From JAJDAH01 sp964487605 (lineage in GTDB: Bacteria > Myxococcota_A > Polyangia > Polyangiales > Polyangiaceae), in assembly GCA_964487605.1 (NCBI GenBank), contig CAZARU010000017.1, forward strand, positions 17,531-81,530: 64,000 nt of DNA, written 5' to 3'. The notes under the pieces are model-generated. The model saw nothing but the letters and a program-made list of their open reading frames with translations. It was not told the DNA's origin and did not search any database. The translations under genes were made by a program, and so were the position numbers. Numbering within the stretch: the stretch's first letter is position 1; each line of letters starts with the position of its first letter. Positions 54,025 through 63,267 of this stretch are shown one piece after another.

Positions 54025-55222
54025 CGCCACCGCGGCGCGGGACTTCGGGCGCGATGGCGGCGAGGAGCGCGACGTCCAGAGGCCGTCCGCCGGTGAACGC
54101 GCGCCGCAGGTCCCGAGTCGGGGCGGGATCGAACGGCAGATCACATGCCGCGTGAGCCTGACGGAGCAGCGTGACCTCGGATCGCTTGAGACGGCCGTCG
54201 ATGACCGTCGCGACCGCCAGAGCCCGAAGCGCGACGCGCTGTGACGTGGGCTCGAGGTCCCGGAGGCGGAGCAGGAACGCCGCGGTATCGTCCAGATCCG
54301 GCTCGCTGGGCGCACCGAGGCGCGCGCGTACCTCGTCGAACAACGCCGCGTGGTTCGGGTGGCTGTCGCCGGTGCGCACGACGGCAGCCGCGATGGCCGC
54401 GAACACCGCAGCGCGCTCGGCGGCCGACCGCTCGCGACCCTCCAGCAGCAACCGGACCAGCTCGTGCGCGGCGCTCGGCCCCATCGCGCGCAACCGAGCC
54501 TCTCGGAGCACGACGGCGCAGACGACGGCGTTCCACGCCGCAGTGACCGGAACCGCGACGAGCTCCGCCGCGATGCGCACCGCGGCGCGCCCGAGCGCCC
54601 GCCGGAGCAAGGCCTTCAGGAGGAAGCTCGTCGCGGCGACCTTCAGCTTGTAGGCCAGGGCGGCGACCGCGACGACGAGCCTGGAGGTTTCGCGGTCGGG
54701 GTTGACGCCGGGAACGGAGTTCTTCGGATTGGGGAGCTCGAGCGCCGCCCGAGCGAGCGCGGCGACCACGTAACGCCCCGCTCCCGGAGCGGTGGACAGC
54801 TCGAGTCCGGCGGCGCTCGCGAGCAGGTGAGTCGCCCGGAGCGCGTCCCAGTACAGAAAGCCGATCTCCAGGACCGAGGCCACGACCGTGACCCCACCGA
54901 CGACCGCCCAGTAGGGGATCTGGTCGACGAGCGGAGCAGCGTCGCCCAGCGGTCCGAGCAGGGGAGCGGCCAGCACCGTCGCCGCTGCGGACGCGAGCGC
55001 TGAGAGCGCGCCGACCAGGCCGGCGCGGAGCACGGCGGCGCGCTGGATGGCGGAGAGGCGCGCGAGCTCCTCGGCGTTCAGCACGTGGACGGCGTCCCCG
55101 GAGGCGTGCGCGGGAGCCTGGGATGCGAGGTGCTCGAGGTATCGCGTGCCGAGGCGCTCTAGCAGCGGAGGTGTGCCGCCGTCCGGCGCCTCGTCGGGCG
55201 CGCTGCTCGTCACTCCGGTCAC
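54008..55222 (-). CDS. Membrane protein with TerB-like tail (LBF_2804-like)
   Basis: A 404-aa protein. After a soluble 60-residue N-terminus two hydrophobic segments occur at about 68-95 and 100-130 (AGLVGALSALASAAATVLAAPLLG; YWAVVGGVTVVASVLEIGFLYWD). A long helical domain follows (SRLVVAVAALAYKLKVAATSFLLKALLRR), then a C-terminal helical unit (ALRALAVATVIDGRLKRSEVTLLRQAH) of TerB type. The arrangement resembles the LBF_2804 family of unknown function. Convergent overlap of 17 bases with the Gfo/Idh/MocA gene. The family label is tentative. Confidence 0.68.
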   Translation of the reverse strand: MTGVTSSAPDEAPDGGTPPLLERLGTRYLEHLASQAPAHASGDAVHVLNAEELARLSAIQRAAVLRAGLVGALSALASAAATVLAAPLLGPLGDAAPLVDQIPYWAVVGGVTVVASVLEIGFLYWDALRATHLLASAAGLELSTAPGAGRYVVAALARAALELPNPKNSVPGVNPDRETSRLVVAVAALAYKLKVAATSFLLKALLRRALGRAAVRIAAELVAVPVTAAWNAVVCAVVLREARLRAMGPSAAHELVRLLLEGRERSAAERAAVFAAIAAAVVRTGDSHPNHAALFDEVRARLGAPSEPDLDDTAAFLLRLRDLEPTSQRVALRALAVATVIDGRLKRSEVTLLRQAHAACDLPFDPAPTRDLRRAFTGGRPLDVALLAAIAPEVPRRGGATGNA

Positions 55223-55239
55223 CGTCGCCCCCGAGGCTG

Positions 55240-56190
55240 CTAGTCGAAGCAGGCGAGCCTATCCGCGGAGAGCACCGGGTAGCGGTAGACGACGGCAAAG
55301 CACATTTCCTGGTCGGTGCTGTCGCCGAAGGTGACGAGGTCGGTGGTGGGGTTCATCCAGGTACACGCGACGCGGATGGCGTCGCCCTTCGCGAGAGCCA
55401 CGGGGTCCACCAGCTTCACTTCCTGCGCGTCGAAGTCGTACGGTGCATCGTGGAGGACGACGTCGCCCGCGATGCTGCTCTCCGCGACGACCTTCATGTG
55501 CGTGCCGATCTGGTGCATGTGGGGCTGCACGGCGAACACCGTGACGTCGTCCGCTTGCGTGCAGGCGCCCTCGATGGTGCGCTCCTCGTTCGGCGGCAGA
55601 GCGATCGCGACCGGGCCCATCAGCACGACCTGCGCTTCGTTCTCGACGGCCTCCGGCCGGACGGTTCGAACGCGCACGCCGGAGGTGCCCGCGAGCTCGT
55701 CCGTCGAGACGTTGTAGAGGTGGAGGTTCAGGACCAGCTGCTCACCGGCGGGGACGCGCACCGCCACGCCGCTGGGAAGCTCGAGCATGTTCGTTCCGAC
55801 ACCGGCCCCGAAGAGCGAGCGCCCGGCGTTGGTGCCCGGGCCACAGGGGGAGATCCCGTCCTCGCGGGACGGCGGGCCCGCCGAGAGGACCGTGTGGTGG
55901 GTCCCGAGCGGATCGACGGGCGCGAAGGCGTCGAGCAGCAGGTCCTCGGTGAGCGTCTTGCGGACACACTGGTACGTTTCGGTGCCGCCCTGGAGCTTCC
56001 AGTCGCCCTCGACGAGCGTCATCCACTCCCCGGGGGTGCCCGCCATTCCGGCGGAGCCACCGCTGCCGGCAGAACCGCCGCCGTCCGAGCCTTCGGACCC
56101 ACCGCAGGCGGTGGCGGCCAGGGCCATGGCGCCGGCCCCGAAGGTGATCAGCAAGGAAGGGTTGGAGGCGAGCGTTCGTGGCGAGGACAC
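55240..56190 (-). CDS. Copper monooxygenase-like lipoprotein, second copy
   Basis: A 316-aa lipoprotein from the GTG at 56190 (lipobox LAATAC). It has a short Gly/Ser linker, then a two-domain beta fold with copper-type ligands: GTHHTVLS, NLHLYN, QPHMHQIGTHMKV and DQEMCF. The order His-His / His-x-His / Met is that of peptidylglycine and dopamine beta-monooxygenase relatives. It differs strongly from the protein at 48910 outside the ligands. It is divergent from a Tat-exported carotenoid oxygenase gene across 126 bases, so shared control of two oxidative exported enzymes is likely. The substrate is unknown. Confidence 0.82.
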   Translation of the reverse strand: MSSPRTLASNPSLLITFGAGAMALAATACGGSEGSDGGGSAGSGGSAGMAGTPGEWMTLVEGDWKLQGGTETYQCVRKTLTEDLLLDAFAPVDPLGTHHTVLSAGPPSREDGISPCGPGTNAGRSLFGAGVGTNMLELPSGVAVRVPAGEQLVLNLHLYNVSTDELAGTSGVRVRTVRPEAVENEAQVVLMGPVAIALPPNEERTIEGACTQADDVTVFAVQPHMHQIGTHMKVVAESSIAGDVVLHDAPYDFDAQEVKLVDPVALAKGDAIRVACTWMNPTTDLVTFGDSTDQEMCFAVVYRYPVLSADRLACFD

Positions 56191-56316
56191 GGCATGGAGA
56201 ATAGCTCGACTCCGAAGGTTGGGTCGAGCGTTCGCGTCGCCGCCACGGGGACATTGACCGTGCGGCTCCCGCGTTCTTCGGTGTCGGACGCGGCCTTTCG
56301 CGCTACTGTCGGCGCC

Positions 56317-57786
56317 ATGAGAGCCTCCCCTTCTCGGCGCATCGAGCGCCGGCACTTCCTCGGCCTGGCCGGGCTGAGTCTGGCCGCGCCCCGCCTGATC
56401 ACGAGCTGCGGCGGCTCGCCGGACGTCTCCCGAAAGCAGAGCGCGCCGCCGTACACGGAGTTCGATCCTTCGCAGCCGTGGTGGCTGCAGGGCAACTACG
56501 CCCCCGTCGAGGGCGAGTTCGAATCCACGACCCTCGAGGTCGTGGGATCACTGCCGAAGGAGCTCACCGGGCTCTATGTACGCAATGGATCGAACTCCGA
56601 GACCGAGCACTGGTTCATGGGTCAAGGAATGGTCCACGGCGTACGCCTCGAGGGCGGCTCGGCCAAGTGGTACCGGCGTCGCTGGGTCCAGACGCCACTG
56701 ATCGGCGCGGAACCCTCCGCCGGGCCTCCGACGCTCACCGACAACGCGAGCAACGTCGCGCTCATTCATCACGGCGGTCGCCTGTTGAGCCTCGGGGAGA
56801 TTGGGCTTCCGTACGAGCTGGACGCGAAGGAACTCTCAACCGTCGGCGTCTACGACTACGACGGCGCTCTTGCCACGGCGATGACGGCGCATCCGAAGCT
56901 CGATCCGCGGACCGGTGAGCTGCTGATGTTCGGATACGGCTTGTTCGCGCCGCTTCTCACGTTCCATCAGGTCGCCCCCGACGGCAAGCTCGCGCGGAGC
57001 GAGGTCATCGACGTTCCCGCGGCGGTGATGATGCACGACTTCGCGATCTCCGAGAAGCACGTCATCTTCATGGATCTGCCGATCATCTTCGATCTGCAGC
57101 TCGCCATCGATGGGGCAGGGCTTCCCTTCCGCTGGGACGCCGGCCACGGCGCCCGGATGGGCGTGATGCCGCGCGACGGCGGCAACGCCGACGTGAAGTG
57201 GTTCACGATCGACGACTGCTACGTGTTTCACGTCATGAACGCCTACGAAGATCCGAAGGATCCGAACGTCGTGGTGCTCGAGGCCGTTCGTCACCCGAAG
57301 CTCTGGGACACGGGGCCACAGGAGTTCGACTCTTCACCGTCCCTGAGCCGCTGGCGCTTCGACCTCGCGTCCGGCGCGTCGACGGAGGAAAAGCTGGACG
57401 ACGGCCTGATCGAGTTCCCGCAGTTCAATCGCAGCCTGCTCGGGCGACCGTACCGCTACGGCTACGCGCTCGATCTCCACCGCTACCAGGCCGAAGGCGT
57501 GCCTGGCGCGGCGACCGGCGTGTTCAAGTACGACCACCAGTCGGGTGAACGCAGGACCATCGCGCTGGAGGCGGGTCTGCAGCCCGACGAGGCGATCTTC
57601 GTTCCGGCGGAGGGCGGCTCGTCCGAGGACGACGGCTGGTTGCTCACGTACGCCTACGACCACCGGACGCAGAAGACCGACCTCCTGGTTCTCGATGCGA
57701 AGGGCTTCTCGTCCAAGCCGGTGGCCCGCGTGAAGCTTCCGGTGCGCGTGCCGTTCGGTTTCCACGGGCTCTGGATTCCGGGCTGA
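56317..57786 (+). CDS. Tat-exported carotenoid cleavage oxygenase
   Basis: A 489-aa non-haem iron oxygenase of the carotenoid/stilbene cleavage family. A twin-arginine signal (RIERRHFLGLAGLSLAAP) at about residues 6-25 sends it folded to the periplasm, unusual for a family that is mostly cytosolic. The four iron His ligands are in TAHPKLD, MMHDFAIS, YVFHVMNAYE and GFHGLWIPG at the end. LTGLYVRNGSN is the usual opening. It is divergent from a copper-monooxygenase-like lipoprotein. It likely cleaves an apolar conjugated or phenylpropanoid compound outside the cytoplasm. Confidence 0.92.
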   Translation: MRASPSRRIERRHFLGLAGLSLAAPRLITSCGGSPDVSRKQSAPPYTEFDPSQPWWLQGNYAPVEGEFESTTLEVVGSLPKELTGLYVRNGSNSETEHWFMGQGMVHGVRLEGGSAKWYRRRWVQTPLIGAEPSAGPPTLTDNASNVALIHHGGRLLSLGEIGLPYELDAKELSTVGVYDYDGALATAMTAHPKLDPRTGELLMFGYGLFAPLLTFHQVAPDGKLARSEVIDVPAAVMMHDFAISEKHVIFMDLPIIFDLQLAIDGAGLPFRWDAGHGARMGVMPRDGGNADVKWFTIDDCYVFHVMNAYEDPKDPNVVVLEAVRHPKLWDTGPQEFDSSPSLSRWRFDLASGASTEEKLDDGLIEFPQFNRSLLGRPYRYGYALDLHRYQAEGVPGAATGVFKYDHQSGERRTIALEAGLQPDEAIFVPAEGGSSEDDGWLLTYAYDHRTQKTDLLVLDAKGFSSKPVARVKLPVRVPFGFHGLWIPG

Positions 57787-57872
57787 ATGTCGGCATCGAC
57801 GGCTCGCCCTCCGCGTCCACCGATTTTGGTCGAGGGTGCGTGGCGTGGCCGTGATAGACGCCCTTCGGCCCC

Positions 57873-59279
57873 ATGAACGTCGTCGTCGTCACCTACGAGT
57901 TCTCACCCTACCGTCGGCTCACTGCGGCAGCCGATGCGGTGAGCGCTCTGGCAAAGAGCGTCAAGCAGCTGGGTCACGACGTGACGCTGATCGCTCCCTT
58001 CACGGACGATCTCGATGGATCCGGCCTCGTCCTGGCGCGTCGGCTCTCGCCCGTGGAGCTGCCGGGTGGAGCGACGGCCGTCGTGTACGACGCGCAGCTG
58101 GGTTCCGGAGTGAAGCTCACGCTCCTCGGGCAGCCCGGCGCGTCGTCGAGCCTGGCCGGGCTCCACGAGGCGGCGAACGTGGGCGCATTCGCGACGGCTG
58201 CCGTCGCGCTCATCCGCCAGTGGTCGCGGGACAAGTCACCCCCCGACGTGCTTCACCTCCACGACTGGGCCGCGTCGCTCGTCACGGTGGCCCTGAGGGC
58301 GGCCCCGGGCGTCTCCCCGCCCACCGTGCTGACGGTCCACGACGGCACACGTCAGGGCGAGTTCGAGCTAGAGGCGCTCGACGCACTCGGTGTGCCGTCG
58401 GACCTCCGCGGTGAGGACGGAGTGCGGCTGGGCGACGCAGTTTCCGTGCTCAAGGCCGGAGTCCTGCACGCCGACATCGTGACCACCGTGTCGCCGACCT
58501 ACACGCTCGAGCTGCGCGCCAAGCAGCGGACGGGGGCTCTGGCCGAGGCGTTCCTCGGCCGCGACGAGATCGTGGGGATCACCAGCGGCATCGACTTCGC
58601 GATCCACAACCCCGCGACCGACGCGGCGCTCCCTGCCCGCTACGACGCGCAGGATCCGAGCTCGAAGGGGACGTGCAAGACCGTGGTGTCGAGGGAGCTC
58701 GGGCTGGACCTGCATCCCCCGCGCCCGCTGATCCTCGCTCACCTCGAGGCGACCAACGACGCAGGTTTCGACGTGGTTGCGGGGTCCGTCACGGAGATCG
58801 TCGCCCAGGACGTGTCGCTGATCGTCGCCGTTCGCGGAGACTCTCCGGGCGTGGCGAAGCTGCGCCGTGCGATGGCGCGTCTGACGGGAACCGTGGCGCT
58901 CGTCGTCGAGCCGGACGAAGCTACCGTTCATCGCCTCCACGCCGCGGCCGACTTCACCTTGCACGCGCCGCGGCACGAGCCGTGTGGCGCGGCGCAGCTC
59001 GTCGCGCAGCGCTACGGCGCCCTTCCCATCGCGCGGGCGACGGGAGGGCTCCGCGACACCATCGTGAACTGCGATGCGGCCCTGGAGACGGGGACCGGAT
59101 TTCTGTTCGACGAGGTCGACACGACGTCACTGGTCGGTGCGGTGGGGCGGGCCGTCGCGGCCCATCGCTCGCGCGCCTTCGCGGGCTTGTTGCGCCGGGT
59201 GATGAGCCTGGACGTCAGCTGGGATCGACCGGCGCGCCGCTACGTTCAGATTTACGAGCGCGCCGCGGGACTACGCTGA
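57873..59279 (+). CDS. Glycogen synthase-like GT5 glycosyltransferase
   Basis: A 468-aa GT-B protein resembling bacterial glycogen/starch synthase: VVVVTYEFSPYRRLTAAADAVSALAKSVKQLGHDVTLI, DVLHLHDWAASL, TVLTVHDG, TVSPTYTLEL, ITSGIDFAIHNP and HEPCGAAQLVAQRYGALPIARATGGLRDTI all line up with GT5. The ADP-glucose-binding K-x-G-G motif near residue 15 is replaced by YRRLTAA, so either donor specificity has changed or the protein is inactive. It converges on a membrane protein gene with nine bases of overlap. Confidence 0.88.
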   Translation: MNVVVVTYEFSPYRRLTAAADAVSALAKSVKQLGHDVTLIAPFTDDLDGSGLVLARRLSPVELPGGATAVVYDAQLGSGVKLTLLGQPGASSSLAGLHEAANVGAFATAAVALIRQWSRDKSPPDVLHLHDWAASLVTVALRAAPGVSPPTVLTVHDGTRQGEFELEALDALGVPSDLRGEDGVRLGDAVSVLKAGVLHADIVTTVSPTYTLELRAKQRTGALAEAFLGRDEIVGITSGIDFAIHNPATDAALPARYDAQDPSSKGTCKTVVSRELGLDLHPPRPLILAHLEATNDAGFDVVAGSVTEIVAQDVSLIVAVRGDSPGVAKLRRAMARLTGTVALVVEPDEATVHRLHAAADFTLHAPRHEPCGAAQLVAQRYGALPIARATGGLRDTIVNCDAALETGTGFLFDEVDTTSLVGAVGRAVAAHRSRAFAGLLRRVMSLDVSWDRPARRYVQIYERAAGLR

Positions 59280-60134
59280 GCGCGCCCCGGGCTCCACGAG
59301 CGTGAGCGCCCGGGAGAGCCAGGTGGCGCGGAGGAACGCGAGTCCCCACAGCGTCGCCTGGTGCAGCGCGAGAACCGTGACCCAGCGCCAATCGCCAGGT
59401 CGATCGACGGCGAGCAGCTCCGTGGACCACGCTGCACACAGCACCACGGCGAGTCCCCAGACGGCCGGCGACAGCCAGCCGACGAAGACCGCCAGCGGTC
59501 GTCGCAGGAGCGTCCGTGCGCCAGCGCGGAGGCCCGCCACCACGCCGAGCCGATCCCGGACGATCGAGGCGTGAGCCACATCCTGCGCGACGCCGAGGGT
59601 CGCGGCGCAGACGACGCCCAGCGCGACCAGCGTCCCTCGCGCCCACGAGGCCGAGCGCTCGTTCAGGCGGGACGAGAGCGTGGGTTCGAGCGCGTTCAGC
59701 AGGACGGCCACCGCGAAGAGCAGGATGGACTGAGCGAGAAGCGTGGCACCGCCCAGGAGCAGCGCGCGGCCCGTGGGCGGCACCGTGAGCGAAGCCCACG
59801 ACGCGGCGCGGAGGGGACCGTGGTGGCACAGCGCGACCATCAGCGCGGTCAACGGGACGAGCCCGGCGACGCTGGCCAGGCAGAACAGGAGCAGCGACGT
59901 CCGAGCGGCCTGCGTGAGCGAGGGAATCGCCAGTCGGACGGCCTCTGCGAGGAGCACGCCCCCTTCGCGAAAGATCGCGGCGTCGCCGTCGGGGGACGTC
60001 CCCGCACCCGCGGCGCGGAGAGCGTCCGTCAGTGCCAGCGACACCAGCAGCCCGGCGCCCGCCCGCCACGCGTACAGCAACGAGACCGCGCCGAGCCTGC
60101 GGCGCGGCGGGAGCACCGGGGACCCGCAGTTCAC
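59271..60134 (-). CDS. Polytopic membrane protein of unknown function
   Basis: A 287-aa inner-membrane protein with five to six hydrophobic segments (LYAWRAGAGLLVSLALTDALRAAG, TSLLLFCLASVAGLVPLTALMVALCHHG, LLAQSILLFAVAVLLNALEP, VFVGWLSPAVWGLAVVLCAAW). No family is recognised. The GTG at 60134 overlaps the stop of the M1 peptidase gene (GTGA), so the two are coupled; it is last in the DnaK-led operon. It might anchor or assist the peptidase. Confidence 0.7.
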   Translation of the reverse strand: MNCGSPVLPPRRRLGAVSLLYAWRAGAGLLVSLALTDALRAAGAGTSPDGDAAIFREGGVLLAEAVRLAIPSLTQAARTSLLLFCLASVAGLVPLTALMVALCHHGPLRAASWASLTVPPTGRALLLGGATLLAQSILLFAVAVLLNALEPTLSSRLNERSASWARGTLVALGVVCAATLGVAQDVAHASIVRDRLGVVAGLRAGARTLLRRPLAVFVGWLSPAVWGLAVVLCAAWSTELLAVDRPGDWRWVTVLALHQATLWGLAFLRATWLSRALTLVEPGARSA

Positions 60135-62239
60135 GGGCCGACCACCGAGAGCAGCAGGCCGGCGGCATAGGCAAGGCGCTCGGCGGTGCGCGGCGAGCTC
60201 CGCGGACCACGGGCGTTGTTGAGGAGATTCTGGTCGAGCGTGATCATCCAGTCGGGATCCACGATGGCGCCGGCCAGACGGCTGGGGCCCTCGTGGTGCA
60301 GCGAGGTCCACCGTGTCTTCCCGTCCCACGTACGTCGCGTGCGGGTACCGTCCTCCGCGACGAGCTCGATGGTGACCGGAAACGAGAGCGTGCCGTGGCG
60401 CTCCACGAGGATGCGCCCGGTCCACGCCGCGGTCTCGCGCGCCTCGCCGTGCTCGACCGTACGGCGCTCCCCCGCCTCGTCGAAGACCCCAGCCGACGTC
60501 CGCGCGCGGACGGACTGGACGTCGCTCACGGTGTAGTCCACCCAGCCGCGATCGTAGAGCACGTGGCGCGCCGTCTCCGCGGCCTCGTCACCGAGGACCT
60601 CCCGCAACGCGGCGAAGAGATGCGCGGGCGCCGGGTGATCGAAGCGGTACCTTCGCGCGTAGCGCCCGAGCGCACGATCCACGGCGTCGGCGCCATGTAC
60701 GTTGGCGAGCGTCTCGAACAGGGTGCCCGTCCGTGCGTACACGAGGCCGCCGAGCTGTCGGAACGTCGCGAAGTCTCGAGCGGGCAGGGCCACGACGTCG
60801 GAGTGCGTGGCGCTCGCCGCCAGTGCCCGTCGCACGGCCGTCTGCGAGAGTGAAACACCCGGGAAGGCCGAGAGAGATCGCGGTCCCCACCTCGCTTCGA
60901 GTTCGGAGGCTTCGGCGTAGGTGGTCAGGCCCTCGTCGAGGAACGGCCACGCCTGTTCGTCGGTCGCCACCAGGCCGTAGAACCACTGGTGCGCGAGCTC
61001 GTGCACGGTCACGGCCTCGACGGCGCGCGCGGCCCGTCCGATCCACCATGGTCCGCCGGTCGTGATCAGCGTGGGATACTCCATGCCGCCGGCATTGCGG
61101 GCCGCCTCCGGGGGATGCACCACGGTGAGGACCGGATACGGGTACCGACCAAACCGTCGGGAGAGCCGCGGCAGCGCGAATCTGAGCGAATCAAGGGTGA
61201 TCTCCGCGTTGGTGTCGTGCTCCGGAGGGTAGAGGAGGTGAACGCCGACGCCGTCGATGACCTCGCGGCGCTCCACGAAGCGGTCCCAGGCCACCCATGC
61301 GAAGTCGTGGACGTTCTCCTGGACGTGCCGGACGATCTTCCGGTCACCCACCGTCCGCTCCTCCACCCGGGGTCCGGTCGCACCAACGTGGAATGCCGCG
61401 GGGACGTCCAGGGTGACGTCGTAGCGGCCGAAGTCCGCGTAGAACTCGGCCTGGGCGTGGAAGGGGAAGTGAGCCCAGCGGCCATCCGGTTCGAGGCGAG
61501 CCAGCTTCGGGAACCACTGAGCCACCATGTGGAACGAGCCGCTGTGCCCCGTGCGCTCGACGATGTCGGGTAGGCGCGACTCGAACTCGACGAGCAAGGT
61601 GAGGCGTCCCCCCGGCGGCACGGCTTGCGGCAAGGGGACCCGAATGTCGGTCTCGTCGTCCGCGTCGCCCGGAGAGTGCCGGTCGCGACTGGGCCAGAGG
61701 TCCGCACCGCCTTCCTTCAGGACGAGCCGCTTGACGTCCATGTAACCGAAATCCGTCGTCCTGTTGCCGCTTCGACCGCCACCAAAGCGAGAACGGAGGA
61801 AGAGCGACTTCTCGTTCTTGAAGGCGTTGAGGTAGAGGTGCAGCCAAACCTCCGTGACCGCGCGTGACGACGTGTTGGTCCAGCGCAGTTCGCCGCTCCC
61901 GAAGACGATGTGAGCGTCCTCGTCCAGCTTGGCGTGGAGCGTGTACGACGCGATGTCGGGAGCGCGCGTCGCCATCGCGCCGTCGTCGTCCCATCGGGGA
62001 CCGAGCTCGCGCGGCGGTGCCGTGCTGCGGTAGGTTTGCTGCACGGCCGGCGCAGCATCCGAGGCGGATCTCGGCGGCGGAGGGTTCGCGGTCGCGGGCA
62101 CCTGAGCGGCGACGGCGAGCCTCACCGCGCCGTCGAGCACGTGGGAGGCCGTGAGGGCCAGCGCCAGAGCCACGGCCGCGCTCGAGACGACGACCCGCGC
62201 GCGGGCGCGCTGGTGCGCGGAAGCTCGACGGAGCCTCAT
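60131..62239 (-). CDS. M1-family metallopeptidase
   Basis: A 702-aa exported zinc peptidase of the gluzincin M1 (aminopeptidase N) family. An N-terminal hydrophobic stretch (VVVSSAAVALALALTASHV) acts as signal or anchor. The exopeptidase motif reads GGMEYP at about residue 384, and the zinc site is VHELAHQWFYGLVATDEQAWPFLDEGLTTY at about 412, with both His and the distal Glu intact. The C-terminus beyond about 560 is a beta domain. AAAGGG precedes the ATG at 62239. Third gene of the operon after DnaK and the TPR-like protein, with 14 bases spacing, and overlapped by the membrane protein gene. Confidence 0.92.
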   Translation of the reverse strand: MRLRRASAHQRARARVVVSSAAVALALALTASHVLDGAVRLAVAAQVPATANPPPPRSASDAAPAVQQTYRSTAPPRELGPRWDDDGAMATRAPDIASYTLHAKLDEDAHIVFGSGELRWTNTSSRAVTEVWLHLYLNAFKNEKSLFLRSRFGGGRSGNRTTDFGYMDVKRLVLKEGGADLWPSRDRHSPGDADDETDIRVPLPQAVPPGGRLTLLVEFESRLPDIVERTGHSGSFHMVAQWFPKLARLEPDGRWAHFPFHAQAEFYADFGRYDVTLDVPAAFHVGATGPRVEERTVGDRKIVRHVQENVHDFAWVAWDRFVERREVIDGVGVHLLYPPEHDTNAEITLDSLRFALPRLSRRFGRYPYPVLTVVHPPEAARNAGGMEYPTLITTGGPWWIGRAARAVEAVTVHELAHQWFYGLVATDEQAWPFLDEGLTTYAEASELEARWGPRSLSAFPGVSLSQTAVRRALAASATHSDVVALPARDFATFRQLGGLVYARTGTLFETLANVHGADAVDRALGRYARRYRFDHPAPAHLFAALREVLGDEAAETARHVLYDRGWVDYTVSDVQSVRARTSAGVFDEAGERRTVEHGEARETAAWTGRILVERHGTLSFPVTIELVAEDGTRTRRTWDGKTRWTSLHHEGPSRLAGAIVDPDWMITLDQNLLNNARGPRSSPRTAERLAYAAGLLLSVVGP

Positions 62240-62253
62240 GGCCCTTTGGTGCC

Positions 62254-63246
62254 TCAGGCCGATTCGAGCGTGATGACGCGCTGCTGGACCAGGGTGTAGA
62301 GGATCCGCAGCGCGTCGAGGCGCGTCATCCCGCTCACGTCGAGCACCTCCTCGATGGAACTCATTCCGTCGACGAGCGACAGCAAGAAGCCGGCGCGGTG
62401 GTCGAGCGACAGCCAGCGGATCTGGTCCGCGGGGATCGCGACCGAAACCACCTGATCGAGGGTGCCGAGGCGGGCCGCGTACATCTGCGTGAGCACCTCG
62501 CGGCAGCTCTGGGCGTACCGCTTCGCGTCCATGTCGTCGGGGTCGGTCTCGAGGACGCTCTCGGCGATGACGAGCGCTCCGGTGAAGTCGCCGACGGCGT
62601 ACCGATCCTTCATGTCGTTCAGGGCGTCGCCGCCCTCGGCCGTCACGGGTCGCACGGACTGCTTGGGATCGACGGCCAGCTCGAGAGAGCTGGGGGGCGG
62701 AGGTGGCGCGGTCGAGCGCGGGTGGCTGTCGGCCATCGCCAGCGGGGAAGGTGCGCCGCTTTCGGGGTCGAGTTCGAGGCCCAGATCTCCGTAGGAGAGA
62801 CGGCCACGCGCGGGGGGGCTCTCCGGCGGCTCGGTCGGTACGCGGTCGCGGCTCAGGGGCGTCGGCGCGCTGTGGCGCTCGTAATGGCGCGCGCTGGACC
62901 AGTCCGTGGTCTCGGTGCGGGGTGCCGGGTCCACCGTCGCGGGCCGGACCGGGGGCGCGGCGCGTGCGTCGAACACCGGAACGCGAGGCGGACTCAGGTA
63001 CTCCTCGCGGTCGCTCAAATCGAACTCCAGGCCCGACGGAGCAGGCACACGCTGCTCGCCGGCTTCTGCCATCACCCGCGCCGCGAACTGCTCGGCCGGC
63101 TCGTCGGGGGTGAACGTCGGACGATCGTCCTCGTCGGGGCCGTCGACCAGCTCGGCCGTGTCGATGGGGTCGTCGTCCCACCCGATGTCGATGTGGTCGG
63201 TGGCCGGCGGCATGGACGCGCCGGGCAGTTTCGAGCCGGTACCCAT
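62254..63246 (-). CDS. Acidic TPR-like protein downstream of dnaK
   Basis: A 330-aa soluble protein. The first 190 residues are acidic and Pro-rich, probably disordered (HIDIGWDDDPIDTAELVDG, EQFAARVMAEAGEQR). Residues about 205-260 form a TPR-like unit (NDMKDRYAVGDFTGALVIAESVLETDPDDMDAKRYAQSCREVL). The C-terminal 70 residues are a helical module (WLSLDHRAGFLLSLVDGMSSIEEVLDVSGMTRLDALRILYTLVQQRVI) like those found in myxobacterial signalling proteins. It lies 21 bases after dnaK, so it may be a co-chaperone or client adaptor. That role is inferred from position only. Confidence 0.75.
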   Translation of the reverse strand: MGTGSKLPGASMPPATDHIDIGWDDDPIDTAELVDGPDEDDRPTFTPDEPAEQFAARVMAEAGEQRVPAPSGLEFDLSDREEYLSPPRVPVFDARAAPPVRPATVDPAPRTETTDWSSARHYERHSAPTPLSRDRVPTEPPESPPARGRLSYGDLGLELDPESGAPSPLAMADSHPRSTAPPPPPSSLELAVDPKQSVRPVTAEGGDALNDMKDRYAVGDFTGALVIAESVLETDPDDMDAKRYAQSCREVLTQMYAARLGTLDQVVSVAIPADQIRWLSLDHRAGFLLSLVDGMSSIEEVLDVSGMTRLDALRILYTLVQQRVITLESA

Positions 63247-63267
63247 CGGCTTCGGACCAGCGCCCCC

